This document shows positions 11,216 through 23,700 of a DNA stretch of 64,000 nucleotides, one piece after another. Source of the DNA: Galaxea fascicularis (lineage: Eukaryota; Cnidaria; Anthozoa; Scleractinia; Euphylliidae); assembly GCA_948470475.1 (NCBI GenBank), contig OX419339.1, forward strand, positions 5,261,611 to 5,325,610, in the 5' to 3' direction. A program made the translations under genes and the position numbers. The stretch's first letter is position 1. Each line of letters begins with the position of its first letter. The notes below the pieces were generated by a model. That model made no database searches, had not been told where the DNA came from, and saw only the letters and a program-made list of their open reading frames with translations.

Positions 11216-12128
11216 AAAGCATTGTCAGGATTTTGGTCCGATTTCGAAGTTCAATCGAATTTTTATAGCCTCGTTCACATTATCTGTTGAGCTTTAGAAG
11301 GAAAACATTCTTTGTTTGAGGAGTTGTATAGACGTGAACTAATTTTTAGTGGAAACTGTGATAGTTCAATGCAGTTTGGGCTGTCGTTAACGACGTGGGC
11401 TAGTTTCAGTTTGATAAGACGTAAGCATACTGTATAGTTTGTTTGAAACGTTAACAAAGGACGGGAACATGTTTTGTTTGACCGGACAAACTTATAAATA
11501 GGTCATAGGAGGAGTTTGGATATAACCGAATGCGTTTAGGGAAGTTCTTCTCAGCATTCCAATCACTGTTTTGCTATTTTCTACGTCAGAACAATGTCTC
11601 TGTGAATTTGGAAAATGTAGTTTTAGAATATACCGCAGACAAAACGGAGCGTTTGTTCCCGGCAACGTTTAAAGACATGCAAGTATTTTGTTTCAAACTT
11701 ATTTAATTACAACGTGGATTATGCCATTAGTTTGTTCATGAGTATTGAACGGTAGAACACACATTCATGCCAACAAAATGCACGACCAGTTTGGTTTATA
11801 GCTGATTGTTAATTCAAATCACTGCAGGCGGTGGAGCGAAGTCGTAAAGGTCAGTGAATAGATTGGCATCTTCTTAATTGCTGTGTGCCATTGTAAAAGA
11901 GTACCAGGTCTAAAAATAAAACGTGCAACGTTTTCTGATAAACATGCCTACTTGTTCCCAAGAGGATGTATTTTGTTAATGTGGGCAAACACGTTTGGCA
12001 TGTAATACTAGAAAGCCTAATAATTCCATTTCAAAAAGCGGTTACTCACATAAAAGTAGATAGTTTTTAATATTTGCTATAATCAGTGATATGTAGATTA
12101 AAAAGAAGTGGGCTTTTCGTAGTTTGAA

Positions 12129-12146
12129 GGGGGGGGGGGGGGGGGG
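12129..12146. repeat. G18 homopolymer
   Basis: Eighteen consecutive G. A G16 run also occurs at 26754-26769, a G13 run near 4980, and C runs near 1122, 25480 and 34091. These are unusual in such AT-rich DNA. Confidence 0.9.
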
Positions 12147-12533
12147 CTGTATGAGTTAATTGTATAATAGTATGATTGAAATGCTATTTTTGTTTTAAGT
12201 GATCTTTCGCTCGCCAGGTTGATATTCCACGAAATCTCAATATTTGTACATCCACAATCAATTTATGTGAAATAAACTGTCAATTTTTCACTTAAAATAT
12301 AAACTCTGTGTCTAGTGGTTGCTTTAGTTTTACCTTTGTTTGCCTCTCTATACAGTTGCATTTCTTCTTTCGTTAAGTGTAAGGAAATGCGCCAGCACAA
12401 AGCACCGTCCATACTAATGCGGTTCAGCCCATGGTCAACAAGGTTTGTCGGTCTTGCACAGCTCTCGAGAATGGCGGAATTTGGCAGAAACGCCGACTGT
12501 GCGAAAACGCATTCCACACTAAAACTGGGGAAT

Positions 12534-12690
12534 AGGGTTGGCGAAGTAGTGAAACCAGTAGCCTCCCACCAATGTGGCCCGGGTTTGATTCCCGGTCTCT
12601 CGGCGTCATATGTGGGCTGAGTTTGTCGTTGGTTCTCTACTCTGCTCCGAGAGGTTTTTCTCCGGGTACTGCGATCTACCCCTCTCGTAG
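12534..12690 (+). mobile_element. tRNA-derived SINE, family A, copy 3 (3'-truncated)
   Basis: It has the head GGGTTGGCGAAGTAGTGAAA, the B box GGTTTGATTCCCGG, and the body through GAGAGGTTTTTCTCCGGGTA. It is in the opposite orientation to the other two copies, more diverged, and lacks the (TTA)n tail. Confidence 0.75.
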
Positions 12691-13586
12691 CTAAAAAACA
12701 ACTACTTTTCTTTGCTAACAGTTAAAACCGCAACTATTTATTTATTTTTTTGTGTGTAGCGAATATAGTAATTAATGTAAGGACTCTCTCTGTAGCTCGT
12801 GTTCAGGGTTGTCTTTCTTCCGCCCTGGGAACCAAACAGTCGGTAGTCTGTTTTATTCATGAAGTCGACACAGTTGCTAATGGAAAGAGTCCTTACGTGC
12901 GAGTGATGGCTCATAAGCCTCACGGAATTAACCTAAGATATACTTGCTTTACCCCATACTCCCTTACAATAAATATATAATCCCGAAAATATCAATACAG
13001 GAAACGTAAGGAAAACAATCCGATTGTAGGTCAAAGGGGTCAAATATACCAGTGGTCTGCCTTGCAACGAGCAAGTATCTTTCTCACCATGGATACCGTA
13101 GGCGTACATTGTATGGCTGACCCTCAGCCAAGAAAATTTTATATTATCTATTTATGATCCCAATGTATAAATCGTATCGTTTCCCTTATTCGTTTCCGCA
13201 CAAAATAGACACAAAACAGCGGCTGAATATTCCCTAGCGAATGAAAATCCAAAAGCAATTTAAAGTGAATAACCTTGCAAACAGAGGTGATAGCAAAAGG
13301 AGGCCGCCCACGTGAATAATACATTATCGGCACGCTAGTCAGAGTAGCGACGGTCCTATTGCCTTTCGCCTCAGCAACTTATTTTTTTTTTCTATTTTAT
13401 TTCTCTTATTCTTTTTATTTATTTTTTTCTTTTTGCGCAAAATCTGCGAATATCCCGAGCGACCAAATTAATGAAAACAATCAATGAAAACAATTGTAAG
13501 AATATGTGTTAACAATTTGATTGGGATTACTGGTAACACAGTTGATGTTGATGTAACACAGTCAGCCCCTAACATTACTAGAATGT

Positions 13587-14130
13587 TGATATGCTAGTTG
13601 CTTGGCAACGGGCTAAAGGACAACTGAAAAGAAATCAGAGTCCCAGGCAGGAATCGAACCTACAACCTCCGTAACACCGGTCGGATGCTCTAACCACTGA
13701 GCTACAGGAACCCCTGGTGAGTTAAGTTGTTTATCTAGGTCCTTATACAAAGTGTCCCACTATGGTCTGCGGGCTCGACAATGTAAATGCATATTCAGAC
13801 ATGATAATGATTATTAATGATGGTAAGGTGTAATATGCCCGTGAGAATGATGATATGCTAGTTGCTTGGCAACGGGCGAAAGGACAACTGAAAAGAAATC
13901 AGAGTCCCAGGCAGACCATAGTGGCACACTTTGTATAAGAACCTAGATAAACAACCTAACTCACCAGGGGTTCCTGTAGCTCAGGGGTTAGAGCATCCGA
14001 CCGGTGTTACGGAGGTTGTAGGCTCGATTCCTGCCTGGGACTCTGATTTCTTTTCAGTTGTCTTTTCGCCCGTTGCAACTAGCATATCATCATTCTCACG
14101 GGCATATTACACCTTACCATCATTAATAAT
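13587..14130. mobile_element. Head-to-head inverted tRNA-derived SINE pair (family C)
   Basis: A tRNA-like head (GGTTCCTGTAGCTCAG..GGTTCGATTCCTGCC) appears on the minus strand at about 13645-13715. It appears again on the plus strand at about 13970-14040, where the B box reads GGCTCGATTCC. The copies and their 3' parts (GTTGCAACTAGCATATCA, then TCACGGGCATATTACACC) form a long inverted duplication. The whole is flanked by a 14-bp direct repeat CATTACTAGAATGT at 13573-13586 and 14131-14144, as expected of one LINE-mediated insertion event. The mismatched anticodon stem argues against functional tRNA genes. Confidence 0.7.
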
Positions 14131-14279
14131 CATTACTAGAATGTGTAATTACACACTAGGAAAAACACACTAGGAAAAACTACAGTCAAAAAGATTATTA
14201 TGAAATTTGAAGAAAAGGACGGATGATGAAGCTGATGTGTACGGAGTGTCTCAACTATGCGCACTTGAGAGTGATGGTC

Positions 14280-14550
14280 TAATATAACAAGCGTCATGTA
14301 AGCTCTCTTCTTAACGTTACTGCAAATCTGTGACTTGCAAACAGTGTCATTGATAAAAATTAAGAAGAGGGTAGGTCTCAACACAAAGCCTTGTGGCACC
14401 CAGAGGTAAGTCAAAGTATAGGGGCAAAGTAGGAACCATGCATTCACCCCATAAACTGGATGCGGTTCTGGAGAAATGCAGAGATCCAATCTTGTGTCTT
14501 CCCATTGATGTCGTACTGGCCAAGTTTATCAAACGCCTTAGTAAAGCTCT
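14280..14550 (-). pseudogene. Decayed LINE reverse-transcriptase fragment
   Basis: Read on the minus strand, the fragment shows FTKAFDKLGQYDINGKTQDW (compare the RT motif KAFDKV..YGI.GK...W). In a shifted frame it continues as VPQGFVLRPTLFLIFINDTV (compare GVPQGSVLGPLLFLIYINDL). There are stops, a frameshift and a missing segment after KAFDK. The catalytic YADD block is not visible. It resembles RT of jockey/CR1-type non-LTR elements and is clearly dead. Confidence 0.7.
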
Positions 14551-15985
14551 GCCACAGGAGGAAAGAAAGAGAGCGAGAAAAAAGGTGTTTATGACCTTTT
14601 GATCGCGCGACTTTCGGATACCGGCCGCAAAACGTCTATATACTCTTACAATACTTAAAACCACAGGATATCTTGAAAGTGTACTGAAATAAGTAATGTT
14701 AGATCGATTTCAAATGGAGTATGCAATTCAAGTATGGAAGGTGACCAGTGCACAATGACTATACAACAGAGGGCAGTTAAACCCGACTGTTCCAGCTTTA
14801 GCCAAGCCCTCTCGCAGGCAAATTTATCCTTTCTATCTGTCAGGAAGGAGTTTCTCTGCCAAAGATTCATGTCTGATACGGTTAGTAACCATGACAATCC
14901 AATATCATTCTTATTTCCAAAATCTGAAAAGGGAGTTGTCCCCTGACAACCTACGATCTTGGTCCGGACGTGAAGTAAACAACCCAAGGAGAAAAAAGAG
15001 GACGGATAGCTTTTTACATTTACATATTCTTAGTTTATACTACGCTATTTTATTCATTAATTTCACTATTTTATGTATTTTATATATTATTTTTCTGACC
15101 GTTTTTTAATTCAGTTTTGCTGCAAGAACTCTACCTTCACTCAGCGCCCGGTATATAGTCACGAATCCGGTTTGCCACTCTAACAAAAAGCCTTCTCCAA
15201 AGAAACGTTTACTCAAACTGGAAAGAAAACTCAATCGAATCGAACCACGGGCTTGAAATTGACTTAACCAGGCCTTATCGATTGTGATGTAGTTCATTTC
15301 TAGGTTAACAACAACCAAGCCGTGCACTTGAAATGGTAATGCGTGACGATTTTAAAATTTGCTACGTCTCACGGTGAGAAAATACTCACATGTTGAAGAC
15401 AGAACCTCATACCTTGGTGAATATTGCAAAAATATGTCACGTAGAATAATGTCAGTGGGCTAAATTTCATAGTCTGTGTTAACAGCAATCATCAGTTAGG
15501 CAAGCGGGAAGAGAATGGTTGCAGTTTTGCTGGGATTTTGTAGAGGCCCCCCGGAATGATGAAATTAATAACTTGGCAACATTTTATTTTCTTTCTTACA
15601 GCAGTGCAAGAATTTTTTTCTGTTACCTTTTGTTTTTCTTCCGACACGCGCTTGTAGGAATTTTAAATCTGCGGAAAACATTTGTTTTTTGGTAGAAATT
15701 TTGCTCGGTGACCTATCTTGATTTTTTGCATGCACCTACCACTCACGATGGCACCTCAAATATAACAGTTTCGAGGAAAATTATCCAGTAGGACTAGAAT
15801 TTTCTGTAAGCCATAAAACACGCTTTTTTTAAATATATTAAATTCTACTAGATAAACTCTACTAGATTCTACTAGATATTTTTCATACTGCCTGAAAAGT
15901 TAAAGAATTTCGGGAGCTTTCCAACAAAGAAATAACGAAAGGTCACCGCATTAGTTCACAGATAATTTACAAAAACTGACATTTA

Positions 15986-17468
15986 AACCCCATTTACACT
16001 ACAGAAAAAAAACGGCTAGGCAAGGTTGAAAACCGGCAAGGGTAATTTTCATCTCAGGCAAGGCAAGGGTAAATTGAGTGGTGTAAACTGTCAAAGGCTG
16101 CCTTACCTTGCCAATTTAATTTTCGGTTTTGGGACCACGTTTAGATGTTGTCCCGTGTTTGAAAATATCGGTAAGGCAAGGACGAAAACCGGCACCTTGC
16201 CCTTAAAATGGAACGTGTAAACGTTCCTGCTTGCCTAGAAGGTAACTTTTGATCATTTTGCGCATGTTCTGATAACAGCGCTACTTCTCTTCTCAAGCAT
16301 GTTAAGGCATGGCTCATATCCAGTACAGACCACAAGAAAGAAAAAAACGTTTTTGATCTAAAGCAACGTTGTTTTTATCCCAGGGGGAGCCAGAAACTTA
16401 CCCCAAACAAAATTTGGTATCCTTAAATTTCTTAAGGTGTCTTTATGGTGTTCACGTGACTTGTGACGTCACAAGCCTGCTTAAGATTAATTCTAAAATG
16501 GGCCAAGGATAGGGAGGTATCACGAAAAACTAACCATATGAAATTTTAAACCACTTTCTAAGGCAACTATTTCTGTCCTGAATGGATGAACTCCTCAATT
16601 ATATAAGGCTATATATGGAAAGATAGAAGGTCACGTGACCTTTTTTACGTAATAACTTCTTAGCTGAATATTTTAGTCGGCCATTCAGGACAGATTCTTG
16701 CAGGGGCCATTAGCACAATTGTAAAAATACTAAATTTGACAGTGATTGTATGTCATCTCGGCGGCCCATTTTCAGTTGTTTTTTCAAAAAGTAAAACAAT
16801 TAATTACAGTCACGTGACCCATTTTATCCGATTTTATTGGTCTTAGAATATTAAGGTCGTCGACATTGGTTAGCCTGCCAATTCTGCAACGATTAAACCA
16901 AATTCTGACAGAGTAATTACTGTTTTTCAGATTTTATGCAAATGAGGCTTGAGCCATGCCTTAACATGCTTGAGCTTGGGTGAAGGTACTGTCAGCCATT
17001 TTAAACCAGTCATCGGACTGAGGATTTATCTAGAGGTTTCTTTCCCTTGGAGGGTTAATCAATGTTAATCAATGTTAATCTTGGTGAACGTGAGCAACAA
17101 TAGTTTTTTTTTTCCTTCCGCAGTTGCAGTATATAATGAGATGCTCTTTCTTCCTCGATTCCTCACTTATCTGGTACTTTATTTCACGTTGTCGACGTTT
17201 CTGCTCGGTTTTGTTTGTTTTCCTTGGTACGGAGGTTTTGAACATCAACAATCCCGTGGACGCCATCTTGAATTAGCACAATGCGCATGCTCACTTACAA
17301 ATCTAAGCCTTGCCAGCCTTGCCTGGAACAAAATAGCCTTGCCTAGCACAAACCAAGCAAGGGTGAAACGGTACATGTGTAAACAATCCTTGCCTTACCA
17401 AAATGTTAGCTACCCTTGCCAGTTTTTATCCTTACCATGCCGTTTTTTTCTGTAGTGTAAATGGGGTT
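15986..17468. mobile_element. TTA-flanked inverted-repeat element, Harbinger-like, non-autonomous
   Basis: The left end AACCCCATTTACACTACAG, followed by an A run and ACGG, is mirrored at the right end (about 29 bp with almost no mismatch). TTA lies directly outside both ends (15983-15985 and 17469-17471), matching the 3-bp TWA target duplication of PIF/Harbinger elements. Subterminal zones are rich in CTTGCC/GGCAAG motifs on both sides. No transposase is encoded. A second inverted-repeat element (16306-16960) sits inside. The right end is 263 bp before the acid phosphatase start codon. Confidence 0.7.
16306..16960. mobile_element. Inner TTAA-flanked inverted-repeat element
   Basis: GGCATGGCTC at 16306-16315 and GAGCCATGCC at 16951-16960 are mirrored. 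TTAA lies on both outer sides (16302-16305 and 16961-16964). The symmetry continues outside the TTAA (CTCAAGCATG and CATGCTTGAG), giving a perfect 24-bp inverted repeat. TTAA duplications are typical of piggyBac and Kolobok families. The 655-bp interior is non-coding and includes a 16-bp palindrome centred on TGACGTCA near 16465. Confidence 0.55.
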
Positions 17469-17731
17469 TTAGAGAACCTTGTTGTGGACCTGGGGCGTTG
17501 CCATGGTAACTGATATGTCGTCACAAGCACCCTTAAAATATAGCCCAACAATAGAGTTCGAAGGAGACATATAGTTTGCCTACACCATTAAATATCCTTC
17601 TTTGCAATCTTTCATCGTTTCGCAAACACTACATCAACAAAAACCCCTTCGTGCCTCCTTACTCACGCATGATACAGTCACGCACTCATTCCCACTCACG
17701 TGACTTGCCAGCGAAAACAACAGCCGTGAAT

Positions 17732-20700
17732 ATGGAGTCGAAAGGAGTTTTCGTTTCTGTGTACTGTTTCTTCCTTTTAGTACGCGAAGTGTCGCTTCAC
17801 CCAATCGCCAACGAAAAGGTTATGCCGGACTTGTTGCCCTATAATTCAGTACACGGACCGGAGCAAATACACATCGCATATGGAGATTCTGCTAGTCAAA
17901 TGAGGGTTATGTGGTCTACTTCTTCAGTTCAAGAGCTTTCCACTTCTTTTGTGCTCTATGGTTTAGCGCCTAAAAACTACTCCTTGAAAGCAGAGGGGAA
18001 ATTCGTCGTCTTTACAGAGGGCAACCCTTCAGGACTGCAATATGTACATCGTGTTGTGCTGGAGGTGAGTTTGAGGTTCTGTGTTTTTAGCTTTAATAAC
18101 GTACAGAGGTGGTGTAAAAGCTAACTGTTTATTGAGGTTGCTCAAACCATAAAATAAATTAATATTAAAGCTGATCATGAATGAGTTTGTATAAGCTTTT
18201 AAGTTAGTTGTATACATCGCTGCCAGTCAGAGATCGTTCAAAAAATTAATACTAACTCCGATCTTAGATCTTTCTGTTTCATTTCGTACTATACTAGGCA
18301 TTTCCTGGTATTACATAACAAATTGACGCAAGATAATTCTCCTTACTCATAATTATGAACTAAAGGCACAAAGATGCAAGATCTTACATTAATTATCTTG
18401 CGTTAATTGTTCTTTGTGCCTTTAGTTCATAATAGTGAGTAAGGAGAATTATCTTGCATCAATTTGTTATGTAATATCAGGAAATACCTAGTATAGTACT
18501 AAATGAAGACAACTTAGTCTGAATCCTTGCATGATTAATCAATAAGATCCAGAGATGGAAATAAGGGAAAACAGATTGATAGGTGATAAGCAGCCAGCTT
18601 TGTCCAGTTATCATTTTAATTTTATTCTTGTGAAATTTTAGGAAAGATTTCCGCACAGCTCCCTACATTAATTATACATGCATCACTGTCATACCAACCC
18701 TGTTCTAAAATTGAATAGAGTTTGAGCCACAAAATGAATGTAATTAATTAATGTAGGGAGCTGTGCGGAAATCTTACCAAATTTTACTATGTTATTTCAT
18801 TTTTGGCTGGCAAATTTGATCGGTAATTACCAATCACCGGCCGTTATTTCCATGCCTGAAGATCGATAATCGATAACAATCAATGTCAGTCAATGATAAT
18901 CGATAACAGTTTTGGGAGCAAGGAATCACTCACTCATTTCAACAGCAAAACAGCATTCGTGATGTCTTAACCACAACCTGGTTCATAGTCAAAAGAACCT
19001 ATTGCATATTCGTGCAAGTAACCAGACATGTGCATGGTCATGAGCAGAACTAAACCACATTGATTAAAAGCAATTGGCCTGACAACAAACGATAGTCAAT
19101 GATAATCAATGGTTATTGGTGGCAATTGATAACAATGTGAGGACTCAAGCACAAAATCATTGATTGATCATTGATTGGCTGATAACAATCAATAACAATT
19201 CCCTAATTGTCATTGATTGTCACCACTTAATATTGATTGATTGGATTTCTGATGAATCGATTGTCATTAATGAATCACACTGGGTCTGATGTTTACCTCA
19301 GCTAGATGTCTAAACATTGTTGTAGAACTGATGACGACCAATATCTGTTGTATAACGCTCTACATGCTTGTCATCTAACACAACAATGAAAACCTGGTTA
19401 AAGTCAACACAAAGCCTTTGTGAGTCCAATTATGTTTTTCAATAACTTTATGTCATGGTATCTGTAAATCATAGTGGCTGTGAGCCATTATATGAAACTT
19501 GGAAAAGGAATAATAAACCACTTGCAGGCATAAGTGTGTGAATCCTTTGTTCAAAAACACTGCTGGAAACTCGAAAAAAGAGAAACATGATGCTTGTGTT
19601 ACATTTTGCTAATGACAAGTGTTCTGTGGGATCAATTTAATTGTAACAGTCCTTTTCAAATATTATATTATTGGTGTTTTGTAGTATATTGACAAAATTT
19701 GTTTTTACATTTTTTTTTATTTAAACAAATTAACCATTGTTTGCCCCAAAAGCACCTACAATCGGCGCCAAAATTGTTGACACATTTACCTTTTTAACCC
19801 CCTATTTCGTCACTGTGACCCCTCTTCACCCCCATCGCTTGTCCTTTCAGCCTCCTCTCCCCCCAAACAATGTTGTGCGGCAATTGCTATGATTTCGAGG
19901 TACAAACAAGCAACATTGGATGGGGGAGAGGGGTGTTTTTCACAGTTGATTGTGCAATAGAAAGAGTGGCGTGATTTGGTGCACTAAAACTACTATAGAA
20001 ACACAATGTGTCAACTAATTATGTCGCCGATTGTAAGCTTATCAAGGGGGCTCACAATAATACAAATTTAAATCAGGCTCACACAGAAAACACTGACAGA
20101 CACAAACAAAGCACATAGTTACAAGGAAATTTACATAACTATAGATAAATTTAATAAACAGACAGTGGGCCATTGAAAAGTGATTTGTGCTAATTAGATT
20201 TTAATTTAATCATGATTTTAATTTGGTTGTACAGTTTCATGATTGGATTTTTAGTTATTAACACATCCAGAATGTGTGCCAAATGGTATTCACTGGTCAG
20301 TGGATGTAGAAAATGTTTAACAGAACCCAACATATATATGTACCCTTACTTTCTCTTTGCCGCGATTTCGATTCCCACCGAGGTCATAAGAATTTTTTCT
20401 TTGCCTCGTGTGGTTCCCCAATACGCTTTACTAGGGTTAATGCCCAGTGGGTTTTTCATGGGTTTCTATTAGCACTTTAATTTACACTTCAGAGTTAATT
20501 CTCTGTCCCACAACTTAAAAGATAGTTTTTCAAGCATTTTGTTGCCCAACATGGTAAAGTACAGCTGTAGCTGGTGACTTGATGACTCACAGCCACTTGA
20601 GCTCCTGCGGTAGCCAGCATATATTGAAAGCCCTGATGGGACACCCGTGGGATATTATTACCGCACAACCTTCCCTTTGCCTACCAGGAGACTATTTCAA

Positions 20701-23700
20701 GATTTGTAACCTGTTTAGTTTTTTTATATTCATTATTTAATTGTAAAAATTCCTTTTGATGAAATTGCTTATGGGTGAACTTTAAAATAAGATGAAAACC
20801 TTTTAGAGTTGTGACACTGATAAAAAGATTTAATAAATTTCCATTTACTTGTACATGTTGCATTTTACTACAGCTGATGTGTGCCACCATATCATTTAGA
20901 TTGTTGCTGTTAGCTAAACCCGTATTATTATTGTTTTTGTTATTTTCATTATAAACCAATAAGGAGTTTAGAGAAACACCTGCAAGAGACCATCAAATGA
21001 TTTAGGATCACACAAAATGATAATAAATAAATCTATAATGGTTATGTAATGCTTTTGAGTGGTATACCATCATGGAATATCCCACACATCACTTGTATTT
21101 TCTTTGTTTTTTCTAAATGTATGCCCCAACACATTTCCTATAGAATTAGTAGGCAACAGGTTCATCTTTGACTTTATTTGTTAACTCTTTGTTGAAATTT
21201 GCACTTGCAGGGATTGATACCTGGGAGGAACTATTCATATCGTGTACAAAGTGGAAGCAACATCAGTGAAGGATTTGAATTCACGGCAAAAAGGGATGAT
21301 GAGGTTAGTGAAGATCAGTAAAGGAACAATAATGAATCAATAGAACTGGAACAGCTTGCTTGTAGAAAATTCAAGGACCGTTCATTTCCTTCCCCGTCCT
21401 TTTTTAAAACTATCGAAAAGAAGATGTTCTAAATTTTTTATTTTCTATAATTATTGCTGCGTATTGGTAAAAAAATGTTACGTACAAACTAGACCAGTTT
21501 GAGTACAAACTAGCCCAATTTGTTCTCGTTGTGACAAAAATCATTTCAAGATCGCTTGACTTTTCCTTCTTTGATTCGACAATTTTTAGAAAAATCTCGC
21601 ACTTGCCGGCCGTTTAGTGTTTTTAACATCTTGGCCAGCAGTCGACCTGAAATTCCAAGTGTCACAACAAATTACGTTTCCTACGATAAGCTCAGCAAAA
21701 AACAAGCGCTGGACTTGAGATCTAAAAATCATTTCAGGATCGCTTGACTTTTCCTAATCGACATACGATGGTTTGGATTAGCCAGGATTCTTTGATTCGA
21801 CAACTTTTAGAAAGATCTGGGACTGCCGGCCATTTAGTCAGTTAGTGTTTAAGAAAACCTTGGCCGGTTACCGGCCATATAGCCACAGCGAAAATATGCT
21901 TTATTCCACGAGACGGACGTCTGAGTACGCAGTGCAATATTCCGAGCGTGTCCGTTGAAAAAGGTGTTCTGTAAAACTTGCAGAACAAACGTTTATGAAG
22001 CAAATGAAAATCCCTGAACAGCTCAAAATACGTTCAAAATATTTGCAAGTGCGAAAAAACCATCTCGACGAAATTCGCCTCCTTTCCAGTGAATTATGTT
22101 GGGTGGCTGAAAAAGTGACAGAATTCTCGATTGTGTCATGTCTGATACTACTGCAATTTTTCTGCGAGTTCCTGTTACTCTGTAAGGGTTGAACAATGGG
22201 TTTATGACGGCGACGTAAATGTCACACGCAGTCACTTTCTAATGAAGGTAAAGCATTTGTTAAAAAAGTCAGAAACGCGGTCAAGCAGTGAAAAAGCGCG
22301 AAACGGGAACAATCAGTACATGTACATGAGTTGTTTTTCCGTTTGGGCAAAGCGAAAGGAAGTAGATTTTTTCTAAGGTTAGGCTTTAAACTTCTCCAGC
22401 TCTCCTGAAGGGAAACATGATTCGAAACATCGCTCCGATTTCTTGTACATTTTTCATGTTTTTGGTGGGAAGATGTTGTAAGGAAACTAATCTTAAGCAT
22501 TATCAATTTTAATATGTAACTGTTGATTTGCGCTTTGTCGAGGGCGCCCTGAACCGAATAAAAAAATTACATTGATGCTGTCTTTCATTCGAATTCAAAC
22601 CAGTAAAAATACTTTATGTAAGCGATAAAAGGAAGAGAAAAGAGAGACAGAAAGATCGAGACGTAACTTTGAATGACTCCAATGAGACATTCATGTCAGT
22701 TTGGGCACGTGAACATGATGTTTTGCCCAATCATGATTCGAGTTTTTGAACCTGACTGGCAGGTGCCAATGAAACTTTCAGCGCGTAAAGTAAGCTTCGC
22801 CTTGCAGTTCATGTCATTCAACTTGACCTTCAGTTGGAGTTTGTATATTAGGAGGCGTCACCCTAAAAAAAGTCCACTCAGGTAGAAAAAACATGGAGGA
22901 ATCCTCTCTTGAGAAGCTGATCCGCATTAAAAAGGAACGCAAACCTTCGTGCACTCTTTGTAGTAATCATGGTGTGCGATCGAACCTCAAGGGCCATAAG
23001 CATCACTGTCCTTTCTTGAATTGCCACTGCGAACGGTGCGTCAAGGGACGCCGAAAAAGGGACATCATGAAACAGCAAGTTCGTCTCCGGAGAAAACAGA
23101 TGAAGGACTTCGGCAACCGAGCTATCTGCCCTGCTCCGTTGGAACAGCGTGGTAAGATGGACGAGTTTGTTTTTCGTTCGAAACCTTAAGGTTTTCTCGG
23201 TAATTTCGTGTATGTAGTGCGATCAAGTTTTTCTTGCTTGTTCAAACTTCTCAACATTGTTTAGGAGGCGACATTTGAAGTCGTCGAATGAGTTCATTTG
23301 CAGTTAATCGTACCGAGATATTTTGAGTTAATTTACTTTCCTTTCCTCGTTTTTTTGACAAATCAATTACTGGCTATTCAATTTTGGCTTTAAGTTAGAC
23401 TACTGTGAGTACAGTGTACATAGAAAATTGTACAAGCCTATGCTGTTTTTACGCGGTGTAAAAGAAGTCATGTCAACTAATGGTTTTGCATGTTTCAAAA
23501 ATTCTCTTTTACAAGACTGTGTTTTCGTTAACTCAATTATAAGTCTCTTAACTTTGTACTCATTTGCAGTGAACATCTCTTCTTCTTCCTTTGGGAAAAC
23601 CGAACCGTCCTTCGCCGACGAACAAAATAACATCCCAGACGAAACCAGAGAAACGTTTCCTAAACGTGACGGCCGTTTAATGCAGAGGGTCTCCAACGTC

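Larger units (their letters stand above)
9508..17731. other. Intergenic region between the Death-domain gene and the acid phosphatase gene
   Basis: I see no host gene here. Contents are the MITE at 11035-11215, a G18 run at 12129-12146, a SINE (12534-12690), an inverted SINE pair (13587-14130), a reverse-transcriptase relic (14280-14550), and nested inverted-repeat elements (15986-17468). Direct TCTACTAGAT repeats occur near 15844-15882. The remaining stretches are AT-rich and unremarkable. Confidence 0.6.

Noticed and set aside
13640..13715. Possible tRNA gene on the minus strand (and its mirror at 13970-14040)
   Set aside because: The anticodon stem does not pair over five bases with a seven-base loop, and both copies belong to an inverted SINE pair.
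14655..14987. 110-codon minus-strand ORF next to the RT relic
   Set aside because: No reverse-transcriptase or endonuclease motif could be seen, so it was not added to the LINE fragment.
17072..17455. 127-codon ORF
   Set aside because: It lies inside the Harbinger-like inverted-repeat element with no transposase motif; part is CTTGCC-rich subterminal sequence.
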